Assembly: GCF_036962705.1 (NCBI RefSeq)
Contig: NZ_JBALOQ010000015.1
Span: forward strand, 1 to 64,000
DNA length: 64,000 nucleotides
Origin: Ferdinandcohnia sp036962705
GTDB taxonomy: Bacteria > Bacillota > Bacilli > Bacillales > Bacillaceae_L
Reading direction: 5' to 3'
A model generated the notes under the pieces. The model had not been told where the DNA came from and ran no database searches. It saw nothing but the letters and a program-made list of their open reading frames with translations. Every line of letters starts with the position of its first letter. Position 1 is the stretch's first letter. Positions 1 through 8,703 of this stretch are shown in pieces. Position numbers and translations under genes: made by a program.

Positions 1-1
1 T

Positions 2-790
2 TCTTTAATAGAATACTTATTAGGATTTAAACCAAAAGCGACTTATACAAATGAAAATAATTTAAGTACCTTTTTGTTATTTGTTACTCCCTTTCTGCTA
101 TCGGAAATTATATTGAAAATGAAAATTAAACGGAATGTAATATTATTAGCGTTAATTTTTATTACTGTTCACATCGCAGAAGCAAGGCTGGGACAGTTAG
201 CATTTATTATACAACTTACTGCATTCTTTTTTATTTTTATGAAGGTAAATAAGGTTAAGGGTAGAAAGCTTTTTCTTATTATATTGACTTATTTAGTTAT
301 CCTATCTTCTCCAGTCGTTTTATGGGTCATTACTAAGGAGACTACTGGAGAGACAATAGCTCAACAATTAAATAGAACTGGTTCTTCAATTAATATAAGA
401 ATTCACATGATAAAAGAGGGAATCAGATTATTTAAAGAAAGTAATTTTATGGGAGTTGGAGCAGGAAATATAATTATTCAAGATGTATGGAATCCAGAGA
501 TAGAAAGAAAGCAGAGTTTGCATTTCTTTATTGTAACATTACTAGCATCATATGGAATAATAAGTGCGGTTTTATTTATCTATATGCATATACGATTATT
601 TAAAATTATTAAATTTATGCGGGATAATTCTGATTTTATTAAGTTTCTTAAATCGTCATTAATAATATTTTTAATATCATTTTTAATAGTTGCTAATCTT
701 CCTTCAACATTAATCGATTTTAGACCCTTTTATTTCTTTTTTGGGTACTTCTTTGCATTCATAAGAGTATATAAGAAAAAATATAGTTGA
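2..790 (+). CDS. O-antigen ligase/polymerase-like membrane protein (Wzy type), 5' partial
   Basis: The frame is open to the left edge, so the true start lies outside the window; an internal TTG at 74 is not a convincing start. The visible 262 residues hold about five hydrophobic segments. Seen: NENNLSTFLLF near the edge, a loop with GVGAGN, and a later LHFFIVTLLASYGI stretch, all in the order expected of the Wzy/WaaL superfamily, whose members polymerise or transfer polysaccharide units on the outer face of the membrane. It sits just ahead of a GT4 glycosyltransferase and a flippase, which fits a repeat-unit polymerase of a surface polysaccharide. The sugar substrate cannot be read from the sequence. 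Confidence 0.72.
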   Translation, partial: SLIEYLLGFKPKATYTNENNLSTFLLFVTPFLLSEIILKMKIKRNVILLALIFITVHIAEARLGQLAFIIQLTAFFFIFMKVNKVKGRKLFLIILTYLVILSSPVVLWVITKETTGETIAQQLNRTGSSINIRIHMIKEGIRLFKESNFMGVGAGNIIIQDVWNPEIERKQSLHFFIVTLLASYGIISAVLFIYMHIRLFKIIKFMRDNSDFIKFLKSSLIIFLISFLIVANLPSTLIDFRPFYFFFGYFFAFIRVYKKKYS

Positions 791-845
791 ATTTTTGTAG
801 GTCAATATTTATAAAAATTTTGATACTAAACTTAGGAGGCATGTT

Positions 846-1958
846 ATGAAAAATATTGTTTATTTAGTTTCAACCTTAAAAAGAACTGGACCTACAAATC
901 AGTTGTTCAATATTGTCAGTAACCTAGATCGGAATATGTATAATTTTAAGGTAATTACATTATCACCAGAACCTGAAGACTCTTTAATAGAAAAGTTTCT
1001 AGGAAATAATATTGAGGTTAAATCATTACAACTCTCCCGAGCAGAAGGAATTTTGACTGGTCCAAAAAAACTTAAAAAAATATTAAATGAGTTTAAACCC
1101 GATATTATTCACACACAAGGAATTAGATCAGATTTTATGTCTGCATCTTTTTTAAAGGAATATAAAAGAGTTGCTACTTTAAGAAACTATCCACTATTGG
1201 ATTATGTTATGACATATGGCAAAATAGTCGGTAAATTTATGGCATATGTTCATTTAAATGTTTTAAGAAAAATAGAGGCGCCTGTTGCATGTTCATACAG
1301 TATTTCAAAGATGGTTGATAAACATAATGTAAAAACAAGTGTTGTTCAAAATGGTGTCGATACAAATAATTTTTTTCCTATATCTGACATACAAAAGAAG
1401 AAATTAAGAGAGGAACTTAATTTACCACACGATAAAAAAATCATTATATCTGTTGGACATCTTAGTTCAAGGAAAGATCCTGAAAAAGTAATAAGAGGAT
1501 TTGTCAACAGCAATGCAAGTGAGAACGGAGAATTAATATTAATTGGAGATGGTCATTTAAGGAATGAATGTAATCATTTCGCACAAAAGTATGATAATGT
1601 CAAAATTTTAGGTAGAACAGATAAGGTTTCAGATTATTTAAGAGCATCAGACTATTTCATTTCTGCATCTAAAGCTGAGGGTTTTCCAAATTCCGTATTA
1701 GAGGCATTAGCCTCTGGATTGCCAATTTGTCTTTCAGATATTGAACCTCACAAGGAATTCTTTAAATTTGATGATCAAATTGGTGTACTGTTTAAAACTG
1801 AAAATGAAAACAGTCTTATAATTAAATTGAATGATTTAATTGCTAATGACAATTATGAAGAAATAAAAAATTCTACAATAAGTGTTATTGAGAAACATCT
1901 GAGTGCAAAAAAAATGTCTGAAAACTATATGGCTATATATGAAAAAATAAGCCACTAG
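846..1958 (+). CDS. Glycosyltransferase family 4 protein
   Basis: A 370-residue GT-B fold glycosyltransferase. The amino-terminal half carries LKRTGPTNQLFNI and PDIIHTQG, typical of the acceptor domain of GT4 enzymes; the carboxy-terminal half carries GDGHLRNE and EGFPNSVLEALASGLPI, the nucleotide-sugar binding region with its two conserved glutamates. No signal peptide or membrane segment, so cytosolic or peripheral. ATG start is preceded by aggaggc at good spacing. Lies 55 bases after the Wzy-like gene and 88 bases before the flippase, so it should add one sugar to the lipid-linked repeat unit. Donor and linkage are unknown. Confidence 0.9.
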   Translation: MKNIVYLVSTLKRTGPTNQLFNIVSNLDRNMYNFKVITLSPEPEDSLIEKFLGNNIEVKSLQLSRAEGILTGPKKLKKILNEFKPDIIHTQGIRSDFMSASFLKEYKRVATLRNYPLLDYVMTYGKIVGKFMAYVHLNVLRKIEAPVACSYSISKMVDKHNVKTSVVQNGVDTNNFFPISDIQKKKLREELNLPHDKKIIISVGHLSSRKDPEKVIRGFVNSNASENGELILIGDGHLRNECNHFAQKYDNVKILGRTDKVSDYLRASDYFISASKAEGFPNSVLEALASGLPICLSDIEPHKEFFKFDDQIGVLFKTENENSLIIKLNDLIANDNYEEIKNSTISVIEKHLSAKKMSENYMAIYEKISH

Positions 1959-2046
1959 TTTATTATTAGACTTTATGAATAATATTTTGTAAAAAGAGAA
2001 AAATTTATAGTTTATTTTTATTGATTAGACACCAAAGGGGCTTAGT

Positions 2047-3354
2047 ATGAAAAGAATATATAAAGGTATAGGTAAAAGTCCATTTGTGCGTAATATAGTA
2101 ATTATTGCAACGGGGACAGCAGCTGCACAAGCAATAACTATGGCCGTATCTCCTATTATTACCAGAATATACGGCCCAGATGCGTATGGCTTATTAGGTG
2201 TATTTACAGCACTTGTTGGAATTCTTTCACCAGTTGCGGCATTGACATATCCAACTGCAATTGTCCTACCAGCAAAAAATAATGAAGCATTTGGTGTTAT
2301 TCGGCTTTCATTAATTATTACATTTATCATGTCGATGTTCGTTACACTTATATTGTTTTTTTTCAAAGATATTATAATCAATAGTTTTCAATTAGAGGCT
2401 ATAGCTCCTTTTTTATACCTAGTACCATTGTTTATATTATTTTCAGGATTACTACAAATAATGGAACAATGGTTAATAAGGATCAAAGCATTCAAAATTA
2501 CTGCTAAAGTGACATTTTTTCAGGCAATTATCATTCAGGGTAGTAAAATTGGGATTGGGACAATTAATCCAACTGCAGCTATACTTATATTCATTACAGT
2601 TTTAGGGCAGGCATTAAAAGCATTAATGTTATTATTAGGTGGGAAAAACCTAGTTGCAAAAGAAAAGATTCAATCTAATAATGAGAAAACTTCTATAATT
2701 GAGCTCGCAAAAAAGTATAAGGATTTCCCAATATTTAAAGCACCAGAAGTTTCTATAAATGCTTTATCACAAAGTTTACCAATTTTACTATTAACAAGTT
2801 TCTTTGGTCCTGCTTCAGCTGGATTTTATTCCATTGGTAAAACTGTACTTAATATGCCATCTCAGTTAATTGGAAAATCTGTTGGCGATGTATTTTATCC
2901 AAGGATTTCTGAAGCTGCAAACAATAGGGAAACTTTAACTGGGTTGATAAAAAAAGCAACTTACTTATTGGGAGCAGTTGGAATTATCCCTTTTGGAATA
3001 GTAATAATCTTTGGTCCAACACTCTTTAGTCTAGTATTTGGGGCAGAATGGGGTACTGCTGGAGAATACGCAAGATGGATAGCCTTGTGGTCTTTCTTTG
3101 GATTTGTGAACAGACCATGTGTATCCGCAATTCCTGTTTTATCTGCCCAAGCCTTTCATTTAAAGTTTTCAATTTTTATGTTGATTACCCGCATAGCAGC
3201 GTTAGCCGTTGGATATTACTGGTTTTCAAGCGACTTAATGGCAATAGCATTTTTCGGAGTGTCAGGAGCACTATTACATTTTTGCTTTATTTTAATAACA
3301 CTTCAAATTAGTAAGAAGTTTGATGATCGAAATAATGAAAGAGTTACAATGTAA
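2047..3354 (+). CDS. Polysaccharide flippase, Wzx/MATE-like (MOP superfamily)
   Basis: A 435-residue protein with about 12 predicted hydrophobic helices. The opening GTAAAQAITMAVSPIITRIYGPDAYG is the usual first helix and loop of polysaccharide-biosynthesis flippases, and KYKDFPIFKAPE precedes the second half as in that family. The family moves undecaprenyl-linked repeat units across the membrane. ATG is preceded by aaaggggctt. Placed between the GT4 gene and the UDP-sugar enzymes, it completes a Wzy-dependent export set together with the first gene of the window. Confidence 0.9.
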   Translation: MKRIYKGIGKSPFVRNIVIIATGTAAAQAITMAVSPIITRIYGPDAYGLLGVFTALVGILSPVAALTYPTAIVLPAKNNEAFGVIRLSLIITFIMSMFVTLILFFFKDIIINSFQLEAIAPFLYLVPLFILFSGLLQIMEQWLIRIKAFKITAKVTFFQAIIIQGSKIGIGTINPTAAILIFITVLGQALKALMLLLGGKNLVAKEKIQSNNEKTSIIELAKKYKDFPIFKAPEVSINALSQSLPILLLTSFFGPASAGFYSIGKTVLNMPSQLIGKSVGDVFYPRISEAANNRETLTGLIKKATYLLGAVGIIPFGIVIIFGPTLFSLVFGAEWGTAGEYARWIALWSFFGFVNRPCVSAIPVLSAQAFHLKFSIFMLITRIAALAVGYYWFSSDLMAIAFFGVSGALLHFCFILITLQISKKFDDRNNERVTM

Positions 3355-3586
3355 GTATTTTTCACCCGAATTTTTGGAGAATTATATAGAAAAAACATTA
3401 TAAGAATTACCATTTTCAGTATCTTTATTTAAGGCTATAATTAATTTTGTTGATATATTTTTTTTACGAGGGTTTCGTATATTAAAATATATTTTTCAAT
3501 GATGTATTATATTATAAATATTTTATAACAACTTAAATTAGCTATTAATTTCGATCCTTGATTGAACAATGAATCATAGTGATTTG

Positions 3587-3595
3587 TGATATATT
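3587..3595 (+). promoter_or_regulatory. Possible extended -10 promoter ahead of the UDP-glucose dehydrogenase gene
   Basis: The 268-base gap after the flippase contains TGaTATATT, a TG-extended -10 element 27 bases ahead of the chosen ATG. No good -35 is seen at 17 bases. Plausible but weak. Confidence 0.3.
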
Positions 3596-3622
3596 AATAA
3601 AATTATGGGGTGGGTAAAAAAT

Positions 3623-4993
3623 ATGTTTAAAATAGCAGTTGCAGGTACTGGCTATGTCGGACTAGTAGCTGGAGTTTGTTTTGCAGAAGTAGGGCATCAG
3701 GTAACCTGTGTGGATATAGATGAAGATAAAGTTAAGTTAATGAAATCTGGAGTGTCTCCAATTTATGAAGCAGATTTAGAGGGCTTAATGCAGAAAAATT
3801 ATGCCGAAGGAAGAATTAATTATACTACAGACTACAAAGCGGCATATAAAGATGCAGATGCAATTTTTATTGGAGTTGGAACTCCTGAACAACCAGATGG
3901 ATCAGCTAACCTATCATATATTGCAACAGTAGCTAGACAAATTGCGGAATCGGTTGAAAAAGATTGTCTTGTAGTTGTTAAATCAACAGTTCCTGTTGGA
4001 ACCAATGATAAGGTCGAGCAGTTTATTCAGGATTTTTTAGTGAATGATGTTAGAGTAGAAGTTGCCTCAAATCCAGAATTTTTGGCCCAGGGATCTGCAG
4101 TACATGATACATTACATGCAGAAAGAATTATAATTGGAACTGAAAGTAAATGGGCGGAAGAATTATTAATGAAGATCTATGAACCATTCAATTTACCAAT
4201 CGTTTCAGTTAATAGACGTTCTGCTGAAATGATCAAATATGCATCGAATGACTTCCTTGCTCTTAAGATTTCTTATATGAATGATATTGCTAATCTTTGT
4301 GAGTTAGTAGGAGCGGACATTCAAGATGTTGCTAAAGGAATGAGTTTTGACCAACGTATTGGAAATAAGTTTTTAAATGCAGGTATTGGCTTTGGAGGTT
4401 CTTGTTTCCCAAAAGATACCAAAGCACTTGAGTATATTGCTAGACAAAACGGTTATGAACTTAAAACTGTAAAAGCTGCTATTGATGTAAATAAGGAACA
4501 AAAAACGATGCTCTATAAGAAAGCTAGTAAACGTCTAATTACATTAGAAGGCCTTAAGGTTGCAGTTTTAGGTTTAACCTTTAAGCCAGGAACAGATGAT
4601 TTAAGAGAAGCAGCTTCTCTAGAAAATGTACCATTATTATTGGAAAAAGGGGCAAATATCTATGCATATGATCCAATAGGTGCCGAAAACTTTGCAAAAG
4701 TTCATCCAGAAGGCAAGCATGGTAGAGGAAGTATTACTTATGTATCTAATGTAGAGCATGCTTTAGAGGATGCAAATGTGTGTTTTGTGTTTACTGAGTG
4801 GGGAGAAATCAAAGAAGTTACACCACAAACATATAAGGAACAAATGAGAACACCTTTAGTATACGATGGTCGAAACATATATCGTGTCGAGGATATGCAG
4901 GACGCTGGTGTGGAATATCATTCAATTGGAAGAAAACCTACAACAAGAACTGTCCAGAAGGAGTTGAAGCATCTTGAGTTTCAAAACGCTTAA
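3623..4993 (+). CDS. ugd: UDP-glucose 6-dehydrogenase
   Basis: Oxidises UDP-glucose to UDP-glucuronate in two NAD-dependent steps in the cytosol. The 456-residue product starts with the Rossmann motif AGTGYVGLVAGVCFAE, carries the middle-domain motif GFGGSCFPKDTKAL with the catalytic cysteine, and ends with the UDP-binding domain (LTFKPGTDDLREA). I start at ATG 3623 rather than the in-frame ATG six codons earlier because ggggtggg sits about 9 bases before 3623 and the earlier ATG lacks a site. It overlaps the epimerase gene by 20 bases, so the two are translated as a pair. UDP-glucuronate would feed a teichuronic-acid or capsule-type polymer. Confidence 0.95.
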   Translation: MFKIAVAGTGYVGLVAGVCFAEVGHQVTCVDIDEDKVKLMKSGVSPIYEADLEGLMQKNYAEGRINYTTDYKAAYKDADAIFIGVGTPEQPDGSANLSYIATVARQIAESVEKDCLVVVKSTVPVGTNDKVEQFIQDFLVNDVRVEVASNPEFLAQGSAVHDTLHAERIIIGTESKWAEELLMKIYEPFNLPIVSVNRRSAEMIKYASNDFLALKISYMNDIANLCELVGADIQDVAKGMSFDQRIGNKFLNAGIGFGGSCFPKDTKALEYIARQNGYELKTVKAAIDVNKEQKTMLYKKASKRLITLEGLKVAVLGLTFKPGTDDLREAASLENVPLLLEKGANIYAYDPIGAENFAKVHPEGKHGRGSITYVSNVEHALEDANVCFVFTEWGEIKEVTPQTYKEQMRTPLVYDGRNIYRVEDMQDAGVEYHSIGRKPTTRTVQKELKHLEFQNA

Positions 4994-5999
4994 TTCTAGT
5001 AAAGTATATTTAGTTACTGGTGCAGCTGGCTTTGTTGGATACTATCTTTCTAAAAATCTATTAGAGCAAGGATGTCAGGTTATCGGAATTGATAACATAA
5101 ATGACTATTATGACGTTAATTTAAAGCATACAAGATTGGCTAACCTTGAACCCTTTGATAATTTCACCTTTATTAAAGGTGATATTTCAGATAAATCCTT
5201 AATTATGGATTTATTTGCAGAGTATAAACCTAATGTTGTAGTCAATTTAGCTGCACAAGCAGGTGTTCGTTATTCAATTGAGAACCCAGATGTTTACATG
5301 CAAAGTAATATTATTGGTTTTTATAATATTCTGGAGGCGTGTAGATATTATCCAGTTGATCACCTTGTATACGCATCTTCAAGTTCTGTTTATGGAGCAA
5401 ATAAAAAAGTTCCATTTGAGGAGACAGATTTTGTGGACAACCCTGTATCATTATATGCATCCACAAAGAAATCAAATGAATTGATGGCACATACTTATAG
5501 CCACCTTTATAAAATACCTGCAACCGGACTCCGCTTCTTTACGGTCTATGGGCCAATGGGACGTCCAGACATGGCCTACTTTGGATTTGCGGATAAATAT
5601 TTTAAAGGAGAACCAATAAGGATCTTTAATAATGGTGATTTCGAAAATGACCTTTATAGAGATTTTACTTATATTGACGATATTGTAGAAGGAATTACTC
5701 GTTTATTAAGTAATCCACCTGAAGGTGAAGTTCAGCATAAGGTCTTTAATATCGGAAACAATAATCCTGAGAAATTAATGGTATTCATCGAAACACTAGA
5801 GAAGTGCTTAAGTAACTCACTAGGAAAAGAAGTTCAGTTTGAGAAGATTTTCGAACCTATTAAGCCAGGTGACGTACCAGCTACCTATGCTTCGACTGAA
5901 CGATTACAACAAGCAGTTGGATTCAAACCTGAAACATCAATTGAAGAAGGTTTGCAGCAGTTTGCTGATTGGTATGTAAAGTATTACGATGTGAAATAA
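4974..5999 (+). CDS. NAD-dependent epimerase, UDP-glucuronate 4-epimerase-like
   Basis: A 341-residue extended SDR. Seen: VTGAAGFVGYYLS (NAD-binding glycine motif), DNINDYYD after the second strand (typical of UDP-glucuronate 4-epimerases of the CapI/LspL kind), and the catalytic YASTKK with SSSSVYG before it. TTG start, with aaggag ten bases upstream inside the preceding gene. Coupling to a UDP-glucose dehydrogenase makes UDP-galacturonate the most likely product; UDP-glucose epimerase activity is the alternative. A strong terminator follows directly, so this is the last gene of the polysaccharide cluster. Confidence 0.9.
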   Translation: MSFKTLNSSKVYLVTGAAGFVGYYLSKNLLEQGCQVIGIDNINDYYDVNLKHTRLANLEPFDNFTFIKGDISDKSLIMDLFAEYKPNVVVNLAAQAGVRYSIENPDVYMQSNIIGFYNILEACRYYPVDHLVYASSSSVYGANKKVPFEETDFVDNPVSLYASTKKSNELMAHTYSHLYKIPATGLRFFTVYGPMGRPDMAYFGFADKYFKGEPIRIFNNGDFENDLYRDFTYIDDIVEGITRLLSNPPEGEVQHKVFNIGNNNPEKLMVFIETLEKCLSNSLGKEVQFEKIFEPIKPGDVPATYASTERLQQAVGFKPETSIEEGLQQFADWYVKYYDVK

Positions 6000-6030
6000 C
6001 TTTGAATAAGCTTTGATTTGTTGGGTCTTG

Positions 6031-6066
6031 GGTCTTGGAGACGTTTTGAAACTCCAAGACCTTTTG
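6031..6066 (+). terminator. Intrinsic terminator of the polysaccharide cluster
   Basis: Perfect 10-base arms ggtcttggag (6031-6040) and ctccaagacc (6052-6061) followed by tttt, 31 bases after the epimerase stop. Confidence 0.85.
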
Positions 6067-6246
6067 CTTCGTCAAGTTAGGGATATTTGCACATGGTTAT
6101 TAAATATTTCAATGGAAACCTGTAAGTTCAATAGCTCGGTGTCGTAAATTTGATGATCTAGTTTATTGCTTGGTCGGTCTACGTGAGAGCGTTCTAATTT
6201 AATATATTTTAAAGATGAAAACTTATAATAAATTTTATCCATAAAA

Positions 6247-6274
6247 GGCCCGATGAGCAATTACTCATCGGGCC
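6247..6274 (-). terminator. Intrinsic terminator of the LCP gene
   Basis: Perfect 11-base arms ggcccgatgag and ctcatcgggcc with a 6-base loop; on the minus strand it is followed by tttta, 16 bases past the LCP stop codon. Confidence 0.85.
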
Positions 6275-6290
6275 AAATCTATACCTTAGG

Positions 6291-7247
6291 TTATTTTTTT
6301 GTTACTGTTTCACTTACGTGTAAATGCTCTTTTAGCGTGGATGACAAAGACGTACGCTCATTCTCAGGAACGATGTAATAATAGATACCGTCTAACTTTG
6401 TTCCGCTACCTTTAACCATATACTGTTCAAGGCTATGTCGTGCTTCTTTATAATTTTTTTGAATATCGACCATTTCGTCGAAGGTCATATTGGTCTGAAT
6501 GTTTTTTCCAATTGCAGATAGAATTTCACCGGAATTTGTTAAAGAAGAAAAGCTTGCACCTTTATTAATTACGGCCATAATAATCTGTCTTTGACGGTCT
6601 TGGCGTCCAAAGTCACCACGAGGATCCTCGTAGCGCATTCTAGCATAAGCTAATGCTTGGTCACCATTTAAATTAACTTGTCCTTTATTAAAAGTGTATC
6701 CACTGGAACTAAACTCAAAGCCGTTATTTACAGTTACTCCACCAACTGCATCAACAATATCCTTAAAACTCTCCATATTTACCTGAACAAAATAATCTAT
6801 TGGAATATCTAAAAAGTTTTCTACTGTATTAATTGTCATTTCAGGGCCACCAAATGCGTAGGCATGGTTGATTTTATCCTGGAATCCCTTACCGACAATT
6901 TCAGTTCTTGTATCTCTTGGGATACTTACCATTTTCATTGATTTATCAATAGGGTTAACAGTAAGCACGATTAATGAATCAGATCGACCTCTATCGCCAG
7001 AACGTGCATCAACCCCCATTAGTAATACTGAAATTGGCTCTCGTTTTTCAAAAACAATCTCTTCCGTACGCTTTTCAGACTTTTCACGGTCAATTGGCTT
7101 GTGCATCGTTACTGCTGTTTTTTGTACTGAATGATAAAGGTAATATGCATACCCTCCGACTCCAAGAATTATAACAATAAAGATACTAAGAACAGAGATT
7201 AGTATTTTCTTACCTGTGCTAATTTTCTTTTTTTGTTGTTTCTCCAC
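6291..7247 (-). CDS. LytR-CpsA-Psr (LCP) family cell-wall glycopolymer ligase
   Basis: A 318-residue protein with a short lysine-rich amino terminus, one membrane helix (ILISVLSIFIVIILGVGGYAYY) and an extracellular LCP domain. Seen: VLLMGVDAR, the Asp/Arg motif SIPRDTRTEI and DKINHAYAFGG, which in this family bind the polyprenyl pyrophosphate. LCP proteins attach teichoic-acid or capsule-type polymers to peptidoglycan. It converges on the polysaccharide cluster, whose product it may anchor. ATG start with an aggga-type site upstream. Own terminator; apparently monocistronic. Confidence 0.92.
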   Translation of the reverse strand: MEKQQKKKISTGKKILISVLSIFIVIILGVGGYAYYLYHSVQKTAVTMHKPIDREKSEKRTEEIVFEKREPISVLLMGVDARSGDRGRSDSLIVLTVNPIDKSMKMVSIPRDTRTEIVGKGFQDKINHAYAFGGPEMTINTVENFLDIPIDYFVQVNMESFKDIVDAVGGVTVNNGFEFSSSGYTFNKGQVNLNGDQALAYARMRYEDPRGDFGRQDRQRQIIMAVINKGASFSSLTNSGEILSAIGKNIQTNMTFDEMVDIQKNYKEARHSLEQYMVKGSGTKLDGIYYYIVPENERTSLSSTLKEHLHVSETVTKK

Positions 7248-7604
7248 TTTTTTTCTCCCTTTTTGTCTAAAATTGTAAACTACTATGAATTATAATCTTG
7301 TTTCATAGAGATAACAATAGAAATAATATGGAATTACATCAATGTTAGACGTGGTCGCAGTAATTTCTTGAAATTCCACAAACTGTAACAATAGCTACAA
7401 CCTATTAGAATTAGGCTAAGAAAGGTTGTATTTGGTGGAGTTCTACTTGAAGTAAGAACAAGAAAAGTAGCTTGATAGTAATCAAAAGGGATCCTGGGGA
7501 CGGATCTTTTCGTTTCATATTAAATACAGGCAGATTGGTGAGAGTTTCTACAATGAATAATGACTTAAATCATGGAGTGATGAGTGCTAGAGAGACCATA
7601 AAAA
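7248..7604. other. 357-base gap, no gene recognised
   Basis: It contains the upstream region of the LCP gene and a short direct trace of the ggggacggatctttt motif near 7496 that resembles the arms of terminators at 25773 and 58963. No coding sequence, RNA gene or convincing promoter was recognised. Confidence 0.5.
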
Positions 7605-8318
7605 TTAATGATAAATAAGTTTGGTTAGAGGTTTTCGCTCATTATCATAATATTCCCTAGCGTCAGATGTAGAACTTGGTCCCATAGTAGCTATTTTTAA
7701 ATTGTTCAATGGATTTGTTTTGACTGGATATTGTAATTCGCTTTTCGGCCTTATAAAAGGAATAGTACCATTGTCCCCTTTATATACAGCCTCAATTCAG
7801 ATTGCGTCAACGCCTTGGGTAGTTTTCCGAACTTGCGAAGCGCCATAAGGTAAAATTTCGAATAATGGGTCTTGGACTGTTTTAGCAACCGTTAAACCTG
7901 TTCCAAAACGGTTAGGATCACGTTCCCCAAACAACTCTTTGTATTGAAGATCAGTGAAAGGGACTTTTTTATCGGTGTTAACTTGGTTTGTTAATAAGTT
8001 TCCTCCTGGAATGTTACCGACAACCTCGCCTAATAATGAAGCACCTGCATTCGTGATGTTGCTTCCAGTACCACCTTCACCTTTTTCATAACCTTCTTTA
8101 ACTGCTCCGACAAGATCAAGTGATACACCATTTTGAAAGTTGACTACGTCGGCTTGATTTCTCTTGTCATAATACTGTTGGCATGTTTCTTTTTTCTGTG
8201 TGTTAATGGCAGTAGTTTCACGTTGTTGCTCTGCTCGTAATTCACCTAATTGGGTATTACATTGTTGATTGTATATATCATTGATACGTTGTTTTACATC
8301 TGTTGGGATTGTTGCCAT
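7605..8318 (-). pseudogene. Phage-type protein interrupted by an in-frame TGA
   Basis: From ATG 8318 (aggggtga upstream) the frame runs 173 codons to TGA at 7797-7799, but the same frame stays open beyond it for 63 more codons with protein-like content (IEAVYKGDNGTIPFIRPKS near its start) to a TAA at 7605. The full product would be about 237 residues. The amino-terminal part is charged and helical with two Cys (QQCNTQ, ETCQQYY), followed by a glycine-rich middle. I do not recognise the family; the neighbourhood suggests a phage origin. Either a nonsense mutation or readthrough explains it; mutation is likelier given the broken genes nearby. Confidence 0.5.
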
Positions 8319-8341
8319 GATTTCACCCCTTTTACAAATTA

Positions 8342-8366
8342 AAAGGACTCTCAAAGTGAGAATCCT
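8342..8366 (-). terminator. Possible hairpin terminator
   Basis: Arms aaggactctc and gagaatcctt (one mismatch) with a 5-base loop; read on the minus strand it is followed by ttttaattt. No upstream minus-strand gene was identified. Confidence 0.4.
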
Positions 8367-8522
8367 TAAAAATCTTTATGTCGCTCTTTCTTTCTTCCAA
8401 CTAATCATTTATAGCTTTATTTTAATAACTTTGTCATATTTTTTTATTGGTTTGTAATAGGTGAATAACATTAAACCATTATGATTGATTATATAAACTA
8501 AACATCTTAGGAGTAACAGAAC

Positions 8523-8618
8523 ATGAAAAAGTTAAAATCTATCATTTGTTTTTTTTGTAGATACCATAAATATGATTATTACAGTGAAAAGTGTATTAGT
8601 TGTGGAAAGAAAAAATAA
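8523..8618 (+). CDS. 31-residue zinc-ribbon microprotein
   Basis: ATG 8523 is preceded by taggag with 10-base spacing, and TAA 8616-8618 is followed 4 bases later by a perfect 15-base terminator hairpin, so this short frame has all parts of a gene. The product is basic and contains two CxxC knuckles (CFFC at residues 9-12 and CISC at 24-27) separated by 11 residues, the layout of a minimal zinc ribbon. No family recognised. Role unknown; a nucleic-acid- or protein-binding zinc peptide is an inference from the cysteine spacing only. Confidence 0.6.
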   Translation: MKKLKSIICFFCRYHKYDYYSEKCISCGKKK

Positions 8619-8622
8619 ATCA

Positions 8623-8667
8623 CCTAAAAACCTTCGGATACATAGAGTAACCGAAGGTTTTTAGGTT
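8623..8667. terminator. Bidirectional terminator between microprotein and acyltransferase
   Basis: Perfect 15-base arms cctaaaaaccttcgg (8623-8637) and ccgaaggtttttagg (8651-8665). Serves the microprotein on the plus strand and the convergent acyltransferase on the minus strand. Confidence 0.85.
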
Positions 8668-8703
8668 AATATTATTATTCTTGTCACATTTTTACCCGAT
8701 AAC

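Noticed and set aside
6072..6260. 62-codon minus-strand frame between two terminators
   Set aside because: It starts inside the LCP terminator and has no recognisable motif or ribosome-binding site.
7797..7799. Selenocysteine at the in-frame TGA
   Set aside because: No SECIS-like hairpin was seen just downstream and the surrounding genes are decayed, so a nonsense mutation is simpler.
8269..8457. 62-codon plus-strand frame upstream of the zinc-ribbon microprotein
   Set aside because: Overlaps the start of the broken minus-strand gene and looks like AT-rich chance hydrophobic text.
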